Shown one piece after another: positions 1 to 5,502 of a stretch of 5,987 nt of DNA; the stretch's first letter is position 1; each line of letters begins with the position of its first letter. Under the pieces are notes generated by a model. The model was not told where the DNA came from and did no database searches. It saw nothing but the letters and a program-made list of their open reading frames with translations. The DNA lies in assembly GCA_002494125.1 (NCBI GenBank), contig DLBD01000051.1:1-5987 (forward strand). Reading direction: 5' to 3'. The DNA is from Ruminococcaceae bacterium UBA7030. GTDB taxonomy: Bacteria; Bacillota; Clostridia; Oscillospirales; Acutalibacteraceae. A program made the translations under genes and the position numbers.

Positions 1-420
1 AAGGGTTGTGCAAAAATAATCAAAGCCTTCTTTTTTTGCAATTTCTGCTGCTTTTCTCATACGAAGCTCATAACAGCGAAAACACCTTTCTCCGCCCTCA
101 CGGCAATCTTCGTAGCCTTTTGCAATTTCATAAAACCTTTCGCTTTCATAGTCGCAGTCAAGAAGCTTCACTTCGTTTTTAACAGGCATACTGTTAATAA
201 GCCTTATCTGCTCAGCCTTGCGTTTTTCGTACTCCTCCTTGGGAGAAATGTTCGGATTATAATACAAAACCGTAACACTGAAATACTGCGAAAGATACTC
301 TATCGAATAGCTCGAACAAGGAGCGCAACAGCTGTGTAGCAAAAGAGAGGGCGTAATACTCCCTCTCTGATTGCTTTCTATAATTTCGTCTAATTTTTTC
401 TGATAATTAATCTTGTTCAT
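1..420 (-). CDS. queH: Epoxyqueuosine reductase QueH (partial, 3' end outside window)
   Basis: Only the first 140 codons are present; the frame is open to base 1. QueH (formerly DUF208) reduces epoxyqueuosine to queuosine at the wobble position of GUN-anticodon tRNAs, using metal-bound cysteines. Seen in the sequence: an N-terminal helix beginning NKINYQ, then LLLHSCCAPCSSY (Cys31, Cys32, Cys35), YYNPNI at about 53-58, EEYEKR at about 62-67, LLDCDY at about 86-91, and a second cysteine cluster, EGGERCFRC (Cys113, Cys116), followed by CYELRM. This order is characteristic of QueH and differs from QueG. The ATG at 418-420 overlaps the TGA stop of the upstream M23 gene (ATGA). No good Shine-Dalgarno is visible, so translation is probably coupled. 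The family-typical N-terminal helix supports this start over a later one near the CC motif. A terminator-like hairpin lies in codons 18-26. The gene is functionally unrelated to its division/cell-wall neighbours. Confidence 0.93.
   Translation of the reverse strand, partial: MNKINYQKKLDEIIESNQRGSITPSLLLHSCCAPCSSYSIEYLSQYFSVTVLYYNPNISPKEEYEKRKAEQIRLINSMPVKNEVKLLDCDYESERFYEIAKGYEDCREGGERCFRCYELRMRKAAEIAKKEGFDYFCTTL
344..368 (-). terminator. Terminator-like hairpin inside the 5' end of queH
   Basis: On the minus strand AGAGAGGG is followed by a 9-base loop and the perfect complement CCCTCTCT, then TTT. This gives an 8-bp stem with five G-C pairs and a U-run of four including the last stem base. 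It starts about 49 nt after the stop of the preceding M23 gene, where an intrinsic terminator or 3'-end stabiliser might sit, yet it lies within queH codons 18-26 (residues QRGSITPSL). The U-tract is short, so strong termination is doubtful. Partial attenuation of queH, protection of the upstream mRNA, or chance are all possible. Confidence 0.35.
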
Positions 421-1847
421 CGTGATAAGTAGTTTGTTGGGTTAACCCTTGTGCCGTCAAATCTTATTTCAAAATGGCTGTGAGGTCCTGTTGAATTTCC
501 CGTAGAACCGCTTTTCGCAATGACTTCGCCCCTTGATACGCTTTGTCCTACGGACACAAGAATGCTTGAATTATGGGCATAAAGCGTAACTACAGACCTT
601 CCCTGCGCGTCAGTTCCGTGATAAATCATAACATAGTAGCCGTAGCTGTAATCAAGTCTTTTTACAGTAAGAACGATACCGCTTTGCGCAGCGACTATAT
701 CGGTACCTGTCGGGCACGGGAAATCAAGCCCTCCATGATATTTACCCGATGAATAATTCGGGAAGCCTGCGGATACGGAATAATATCCCGGCGCAGGATA
801 GGTCATATTGAGCACTGCGTTTGAGTTTGCATAAACATCGCCGCCCGTTGAGCCTTCGATATCCTTTATAGTTCTGTCACCAAGCTCGGGTATAACAATA
901 TCATCGGGTGACTTTACGCCGGAAATAAGAGCCTGAATATCGCTTTCAACCTGCTTTATAAGCTCGTCGTCTTCGTTTCTGAACTCCGTATACTGCTGAT
1001 TTTGCGATGTAAGCTTCGCAAGAAGGCTGTCGCTTTCAGCTCTGTCCGAAGCAAGAACAATTTTCTGGTCGGCAATAACCTTTTTGTTTGCTTCAATTGT
1101 AGCCTGCTTTGACTCATAATCATTTTTTTGAAGGTCAAGTTCCTGCTTTTTTTCCTCGTAAGCCTTAACTCTTTCGTTAAGACCGTCGTGCTTTTGCGAG
1201 ATTTCTTCCATTTTTTCGGTAACCTCTGCAAGAAGCTGCGTATCGCTCTTTGATACGGATTTAATCATTTCAAAGCGGGTTAAAAAGCTCGACAAATCCT
1301 TACAGCTCATAAGCGCTGAAAGAATGTTATAGTCGCCGCTTATATACATTACACGAAGCCTGTAACAGTAAGCCTCATATGTAGCCTGAAACTTCGTTTC
1401 AAGCTTTTCTATTTCTGCTTTCGCCTCTTCAACCTGTGCCGAAAGCTCTTCAAGCTCCGCCTCATTTTCCTCAATAAGCGGCGTAAGCTCATCTATGTCT
1501 GCCTGAATGCTTGTGTTTTCAGCCTCAAGCACGGTCAACTGCTCATTAATATATCCGATTTTCTGGTCAAGCGCATCTATATATTCCTGAGTGACCTTTG
1601 AATCGCCTTCAAGTGTTTTAAGCTTTTCGGTTGCGGTTAAAAGGTCATTTTCAATTTCAGCCTTTCTTTTGGCAAGCGCCTGCTGAACCTCCGCCTTCTT
1701 CTTTGCAGCTGCCTCCTCCTCGGTCATCGCCTGTGTTGTCGATGGCTGTGTAGTTGTGGTTGTATCACTTGCAAATGAATAAAACGGTAATAATGATGCT
1801 ATTAGAATTGCTGTCACCAATAAAAGTGAAAGAAATCTAATTTTCAC
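417..1847 (-). CDS. Secreted coiled-coil M23 (LytM) peptidoglycan hydrolase, paralogue A
   Basis: Predicted secreted murein endopeptidase of 476 residues, third of three tandem paralogues after ftsEX. Layout: signal peptide 1-26 (KIR then a hydrophobic stretch, likely cut SFA|S); Thr-rich segment 28-39; long coiled coil about 42-308, interrupted at about 155-205 by a non-heptad module containing YRLRVMYISG and FLTRFEMIKS; linker about 309-345; M23 domain about 348-476. Zinc/catalytic residues are all present: HGGLD (His371, Asp375), LYAH (His425) and HSH (His456, His458). By analogy with EnvC, PcsB and CwlO, the coiled coil probably docks on FtsX and controls the enzyme. Unlike EnvC, the active site is intact, so direct cleavage of peptide cross-links is expected. 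The start is GTG, supported by AGGGGAG 6 nt upstream; no ATG follows until codon 41, past the signal peptide. Its M23 domain is closest to paralogue C. The stop overlaps queH by 4 bp. Substrate bond and FtsEX dependence are inferred. Confidence 0.92.
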   Translation of the reverse strand: MKIRFLSLLLVTAILIASLLPFYSFASDTTTTTQPSTTQAMTEEEAAAKKKAEVQQALAKRKAEIENDLLTATEKLKTLEGDSKVTQEYIDALDQKIGYINEQLTVLEAENTSIQADIDELTPLIEENEAELEELSAQVEEAKAEIEKLETKFQATYEAYCYRLRVMYISGDYNILSALMSCKDLSSFLTRFEMIKSVSKSDTQLLAEVTEKMEEISQKHDGLNERVKAYEEKKQELDLQKNDYESKQATIEANKKVIADQKIVLASDRAESDSLLAKLTSQNQQYTEFRNEDDELIKQVESDIQALISGVKSPDDIVIPELGDRTIKDIEGSTGGDVYANSNAVLNMTYPAPGYYSVSAGFPNYSSGKYHGGLDFPCPTGTDIVAAQSGIVLTVKRLDYSYGYYVMIYHGTDAQGRSVVTLYAHNSSILVSVGQSVSRGEVIAKSGSTGNSTGPHSHFEIRFDGTRVNPTNYLSR

Positions 1848-1853
1848 TGAAAA

Positions 1854-1860
1854 CTCCCCT
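1854..1860 (-). promoter_or_regulatory. Ribosome binding site of paralogue A, supports GTG start
   Basis: AGGGGAG lies 6 nt before the GTG at 1845-1847, within the 16-bp gap after the stop of paralogue B. Placement and strength support the non-ATG start, which is also the only start that retains the signal peptide. Confidence 0.8.
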
Positions 1861-1863
1861 ATC

Positions 1864-3309
1864 TTATGGTAAATAAATTGTCGGGTTTACACACGAGCCG
1901 TATGAGGCATTCGGTGTTCTGACTTCAAAATGACAATGCGGTCCGTAGGTGTTACCTGTTTCACCGCTGTACGCAATAGTTTCTCCCTTTGAAACATAGT
2001 CGCCCTCGCTTACAAGTCTTGAGGAATTGTGCGCATAAAGGGTGTAAACGTAGTTTCCCGAAGAATCCTTTTTATCATGGGCTATTACTATATATCGTCC
2101 ATAACTGTAATAACCGCCGACTGTTCTTGCGCCCGCATACGGAGCAGTCGTAATATCCTTTGAGATAATAACGGTTCCCGATTCGGCTGCAACAACTCTT
2201 GAGCCTGTCGGACAGGCAAAGTCAACGCCTGTATGCCCCGCATATCCCGCGCTTCCGTACGCAGTAGTTATTCTTGTATAAGCAGGAACCGGATAGGTAA
2301 GCGAAAGCCTGCTTGACGCCGTAGTGGCTTTAGTAGTAGCCTTCGTTGTATTCTGTCCCTGCGTTGTACGCTGTGTAGTAGTGGTAGTAGTTGTAGTAGT
2401 TCTCTCCTCCATCTGACGACGGTATCTTTCAGCCGCCTCTTCGATTTCGGCGTTAACTATCTGAAGCTCTCTTAAATCCTGATTTCTCTCCTCACTGTAG
2501 GCTCCCGTTTGTGTCTGAAGCTTAATGAGAAGCTCATCTGATTCCTTTTTCTGCTCTTCAAACTGAGTCTGCTTTACCGCCATATCCTTCTGCTGTGCTT
2601 CAAGGCGGATAATTGTTTTGTCAAGCTCTTCCTTGTTTTTTTCAAGCTGAATTTGAGTGTCTGTAAGCGTTTTCTGCTTTTCCTCAAGCGAGGTTTGCGT
2701 TGCCTTCAAGTCGTCGCCCTCGTCAAGAAGAGAGGAAAGAAGGTTACCGTCAGCCCTTGTAACTCTCACAATCATTTCAACTCTTGTAAGCAGAGTTGCA
2801 AGGTCATCACATGTGAGAAGCGCCGCAAGCGTACTTGCCTGACCGCTTACATACATAGCCTTCGCCCTTTGTGCATACATTTTGTAGCTTTCATTAAACT
2901 CTGCCTGAAGCTCTGTCTTTTTAACCTCAAGCTCTTTTATGTCGGTGCCGAGCTGTTCTATCTCAGCCTCATTATCGGAATACTGTTTTTCAAGAGCTGT
3001 TATTTTTGCCTTTGAGCTTTCAACCGTCTGTGCGTCAAGCTCAAGCTGATTTTTAAGATAACTGATTTTTTCATCAAGCGTATTGATGTATTCCTCAGTT
3101 TCCTTTGACTGACTGCCGAGCGTGTTAAGCTTCGCCTCAACCTCTTTAAGCTTGTTTTCAAGATAAATACGCTTTTCGTCGCTCGACATATTGCTGTACT
3201 GTGTGTCGGCGGCAAGCGTTACGCCGTTGCCGAAACATAAAGTACCTGTCATAAAGCAGAAAGCCAACAAAACAGATAGCATCCTTGTAAAAAATCCTGA
3301 CTGTTTCAT
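1864..3309 (-). CDS. Secreted coiled-coil M23 (LytM) peptidoglycan hydrolase, paralogue B with Thr-rich linker
   Basis: Predicted secreted murein endopeptidase of 481 residues, middle member of the tandem set. Layout: signal peptide about 1-34 (cut near TLAA|D); coiled coil about 43-300 with a break at about 140-190 carrying RAKAMYVSG and LLTRVEMI; a Thr-rich linker about 304-330, beginning with nine consecutive Thr; M23 domain about 336-481. The active site is complete: HTGVD (His359, Asp363), LYAH (His427), HCH (His458, His460). Relative to A and C the catalytic domain has a 13-residue insertion before YSYG, a longer hairpin before TLYAH, and about five extra residues near the C-terminus, making it the most divergent paralogue. 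The ATG at 3307-3309 is chosen because AAGGAG lies 8 nt upstream; the in-frame GTG at 3316-3318 falls inside that Shine-Dalgarno. The gap to the upstream paralogue is 35 bp. A role as a second FtsEX-controlled hydrolase is inferred from coiled-coil similarity and position. Confidence 0.91.
   Translation of the reverse strand: MKQSGFFTRMLSVLLAFCFMTGTLCFGNGVTLAADTQYSNMSSDEKRIYLENKLKEVEAKLNTLGSQSKETEEYINTLDEKISYLKNQLELDAQTVESSKAKITALEKQYSDNEAEIEQLGTDIKELEVKKTELQAEFNESYKMYAQRAKAMYVSGQASTLAALLTCDDLATLLTRVEMIVRVTRADGNLLSSLLDEGDDLKATQTSLEEKQKTLTDTQIQLEKNKEELDKTIIRLEAQQKDMAVKQTQFEEQKKESDELLIKLQTQTGAYSEERNQDLRELQIVNAEIEEAAERYRRQMEERTTTTTTTTTQRTTQGQNTTKATTKATTASSRLSLTYPVPAYTRITTAYGSAGYAGHTGVDFACPTGSRVVAAESGTVIISKDITTAPYAGARTVGGYYSYGRYIVIAHDKKDSSGNYVYTLYAHNSSRLVSEGDYVSKGETIAYSGETGNTYGPHCHFEVRTPNASYGSCVNPTIYLP
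2374..2400 (-). repeat. Three 9-bp tandem repeats encoding a nine-Thr run
   Basis: On the minus strand the unit ACTACTACN occurs three times in a row (N = A, C, A), giving nine Thr codons at the start of the linker in paralogue B. Further Thr pairs (QRTTQ, NTTKATTKATT) follow to about position 2325. The repeat keeps frame, so unit gain or loss would change only linker length. Confidence 0.85.
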
Positions 3310-3315
3310 TGACTT

Positions 3316-3323
3316 CACTCCTT
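3316..3323 (-). promoter_or_regulatory. Ribosome binding site that sets the start of paralogue B
   Basis: AAGGAGTG on the minus strand leaves 8 nt between AAGGAG and the ATG at 3307-3309. The G of the alternative GTG start (3316-3318) is the last base of AAGGAG, so the longer reading would have no usable Shine-Dalgarno at proper spacing. Confidence 0.82.
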
Positions 3324-3344
3324 TTTATATGTATTAGTTATAAA

Positions 3345-4589
3345 TTAAAGATATGAAAGCGGATTAACTCTGTTACCGTTAACTCTTACCTCAAAGTGAC
3401 AGTGAGGTCCTGTTGAGTTACCTGTTGAGCCGCTGCTTGCAATTACCTGACCCTGCGATACAGTCTGACCAACACTTACGTGAATAGCGCTGTTATGAGC
3501 ATAAAGTGTTGAAAGTCCGTCGCCGTGGTCGATAACTACATGATAGCCGTAGCTGTAATTAAGGTACTTAACAAGAATTACCTTACCGCTTCCTGCTGCA
3601 TAAACATTGGAGCCTGACGGACACGGGAAGTCAACGCCGCCATGGTAAGCGCCCGAAGCATAGTTTGGATATCCTGCGGAGATTGTCCTGTAATCAGTAG
3701 GATAGCTAAGCTGTCCCGAGCCCGAACCTGACGATCCGTTATATGAACCGCCGCCTCTTGAGCCCTGATTGCTGATAGCAGCGTTAATCTCATTTTGCAC
3801 TGCCTGAAGCTCTTCTCTGTTAGTTTCGATAAGCTCCATATACTCACTTGTCTGTGAAGAAAGCTTCTTCATAAGGGCGTTAGCCTCTGCAGCCTGGGAG
3901 TCAAGCTCTGACTTTGATGTGCTGATTTCGTTAATGCTTGCCTGAAGCTTTGACTTGTCAGCCTCAAGGTCTTCCTTCGCCTGATTAAGCTCGCTTCTCT
4001 TAACCTCAAGAGCCTGCTTCTGAGCCTCAATTTCCTCCATCATAGTGATGAGCTCGTCAAGTGCTGCGCTGTCCTTTTCGGACACAGATTTAATCATCTG
4101 TGAACGGGTGAGCATTGAGCTCATATCCGGACAGGTCATAATGACTTCAAGACTTGAAACAGAGCCGGAAACATACATAGCGCGAAGGCGCTCACAGTAG
4201 AGGTCGTAAAGACCGTCAAAGATATCCTGCTTTTCATCAATCTGTTCCTGTGCTGTTTCAATCTCATCAACAGTTTGGTCAATGCTTACCTGGATTGAAT
4301 TGATTTCCGCCTGAAGACTTGCTTTGTCGCTTTCAAGGTTGTCAATCTTATCCTGAAGCAAGTTTATTTTTTGCGAAAGTGCGTCTAAATATTCCTGTGT
4401 TTCAGCCTTTTCGCCCGAAAGAGCGTCAATTTTACTTTGTGCTTCGTTAATTTCACTTTGAATTTTCTGCTTTTCGCTTTGAAGCTCGGCAGTGGTTTTT
4501 GCCTGAGCAACTAAGGTATAGGAAAAGCCTGTTACAGCAAGCACTGCGCTCATTGCAAGTGAAAGAATTTTTGTACTTAACTTATACAT
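3345..4589 (-). CDS. Secreted coiled-coil M23 (LytM) peptidoglycan hydrolase, paralogue C, ftsX-adjacent
   Basis: Predicted secreted murein endopeptidase of 414 residues and the likeliest primary FtsEX partner, since its start overlaps the ftsX stop by 8 bp. Layout: signal peptide 1-30 (cut AQA|K); coiled coil about 33-272, interrupted at about 124-180 by a module with ERLRAMYVSG and MLTRSQMIKS; short Gly/Ser linker about 274-294; M23 domain about 295-414. All zinc/catalytic residues are present: HGGVD (His316, Asp320), LYAH (His365), HCH (His396, His398). The coiled-coil-plus-hydrolase plan matches FtsX-controlled proteins such as EnvC, PcsB and CwlO; the intact HxxxD and HxH motifs separate it from the inactive LytM domain of EnvC. 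ATG start at 4587-4589; only a weak Shine-Dalgarno-like stretch (GAAGGT, 13 nt away) lies in the ftsX 3' end, so translational coupling is likely. It has the shortest linker and most compact catalytic domain of the three. Substrate specificity cannot be read from the sequence. Confidence 0.93.
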   Translation of the reverse strand: MYKLSTKILSLAMSAVLAVTGFSYTLVAQAKTTAELQSEKQKIQSEINEAQSKIDALSGEKAETQEYLDALSQKINLLQDKIDNLESDKASLQAEINSIQVSIDQTVDEIETAQEQIDEKQDIFDGLYDLYCERLRAMYVSGSVSSLEVIMTCPDMSSMLTRSQMIKSVSEKDSAALDELITMMEEIEAQKQALEVKRSELNQAKEDLEADKSKLQASINEISTSKSELDSQAAEANALMKKLSSQTSEYMELIETNREELQAVQNEINAAISNQGSRGGGSYNGSSGSGSGQLSYPTDYRTISAGYPNYASGAYHGGVDFPCPSGSNVYAAGSGKVILVKYLNYSYGYHVVIDHGDGLSTLYAHNSAIHVSVGQTVSQGQVIASSGSTGNSTGPHCHFEVRVNGNRVNPLSYL

Positions 4590-5502
4590 TGCTTATCTCA
4601 CTACCTTCTTTATTAAGATATTTGTTCATCGTGACTATCGAACCGCCGACGCCGCAGATAACGCCGATAAGAACGAAGATGCCAAGCATCGGAAGCGCAT
4701 ATCCTGCAAAGCCGACCGCACTTAAATTAAGCGATTCAAGAAGTGTATTGAATCTCGAAACAATCAGCTCGTAAAGTCCCCATACAAGAAGGAGTCCTAT
4801 TGCACCTGAAAGCACGCCGAGAATCATACCCTCAATAACAAACGGGAAGCGGACAAAGTTATTTGTCGCACCAACCGATTTCATAATGCTGATTTCAAGT
4901 TTTCTGTTATATACGGTAAGTCTGATTGTATTGGAAATGATGAACAGTGATATTGCAAAAAGAACTGCAATAATAACTATTGCTATAACCGAAATTCCCT
5001 GACGAATGGAAACAAGCTTTTGAGCAAGCTCTCTGTTTTCTCTGATAGTGTCGATATGATTAAGGTTTTTAATGCCCTCTACCGTGTCGTCAAAATAGTC
5101 AAGGTTTTCTATAGTAACCTTATATGCGTCGGGAAGAGGAATGTCACTGCTCTGTTCCTTGAAGAATTCAGCCTGAGCCTCCTCCATAGTTTCGAGCTGC
5201 TGAGCCCATGCATCTTCCTTTGCAACAAATTCAATATCCTTTATATTACCAAGGTCTGAAATTTCGCCCTCAAGAGCCGAAACCTCCTGTTCGGTTGCGG
5301 TATCGTCGATGAATACCATAACAACGTTTTCCTCTTCAATTCTTGCAAGAAGAGAGTCAATGTTGAGGAACATCATCGCAGCGGAGCCGATAAGAACAAG
5401 ACAACTCATAAGAACTGCTATTGAAGCGACGGACATCATACGGTTTGTCCATATGTTGCGAAAGCCTTCTTTTGTAAGATATTTAATACTTGAGCCGGTC
5501 AT
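4582..5502 (-). CDS. ftsX: Cell division ABC complex membrane subunit FtsX
   Basis: FtsX is the integral membrane subunit of the FtsEX complex, which passes ATP-driven conformational change to peptidoglycan hydrolases outside the cell. The 306 residues match the usual Gram-positive length of about 300. Predicted topology: cytoplasmic N-terminus with basic patch RNIWTNR (15-21); TM1 about 23-46; extracellular domain about 50-165 (acidic, with IPLPDAYKV at 121-129); TM2 about 168-191; TM3 about 219-247; TM4 about 264-290. Between TM2 and TM3 is the FtsX signature region EISIMKSVGATNNFVRFPF (203-221), followed by IEG. The ATG shares its A with the ftsE TAA stop, and AGGAGGTGA precedes it at good spacing, so both the start and the coupling to ftsE are well supported. 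The extracellular domain is the expected docking surface for the three downstream coiled-coil hydrolases; which of them it binds is inference. Confidence 0.97.
   Translation of the reverse strand: MTGSSIKYLTKEGFRNIWTNRMMSVASIAVLMSCLVLIGSAAMMFLNIDSLLARIEEENVVMVFIDDTATEQEVSALEGEISDLGNIKDIEFVAKEDAWAQQLETMEEAQAEFFKEQSSDIPLPDAYKVTIENLDYFDDTVEGIKNLNHIDTIRENRELAQKLVSIRQGISVIAIVIIAVLFAISLFIISNTIRLTVYNRKLEISIMKSVGATNNFVRFPFVIEGMILGVLSGAIGLLLVWGLYELIVSRFNTLLESLNLSAVGFAGYALPMLGIFVLIGVICGVGGSIVTMNKYLNKEGSEISNV

Noticed and set aside
439..448. Perfect 10-bp palindrome gggttaaccc near the end of paralogue A as a possible operator.
   Set aside because: It falls on the conserved RVNP codons of the M23 domain, inside a coding region, with no promoter nearby; likely coincidence.
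956..1231. Minus-strand Lys/Arg-rich open frames in a second frame inside paralogues A and B (956-1231, 3000-3215), considered as frameshift remnants.
   Set aside because: The main frame is continuous through both regions with intact coiled coil. These are out-of-frame readings of Glu/Lys-rich codons.
2653..3015. Plus-strand open frames opposite paralogue B (2653-3015 and 2657-2842).
   Set aside because: They lie fully antisense to a well-supported gene, have Cys-rich low-complexity translations and no recognisable domain. Low stop frequency opposite coiled-coil genes explains them.
3220..3309. Lipoprotein signal in paralogue B because of Cys residues in its signal peptide.
   Set aside because: The residue before the candidate Cys is Leu (GTLC) rather than Gly/Ala/Ser, so there is no valid lipobox; a standard cleavage near LAA|D fits better.
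3310..3318. Upstream in-frame GTG at 3316-3318 as the start of paralogue B (three residues longer).
   Set aside because: The GTG is part of the Shine-Dalgarno AAGGAGTG, which is ideally spaced for the ATG at 3307-3309.
3310..3344. AT-rich gap between paralogues C and B as an internal promoter (a TATAAA-like stretch is present).
   Set aside because: No matching -35 at proper spacing is visible and the stretch is dominated by the ribosome binding site. AT-rich gaps of this length commonly mimic a -10 box.
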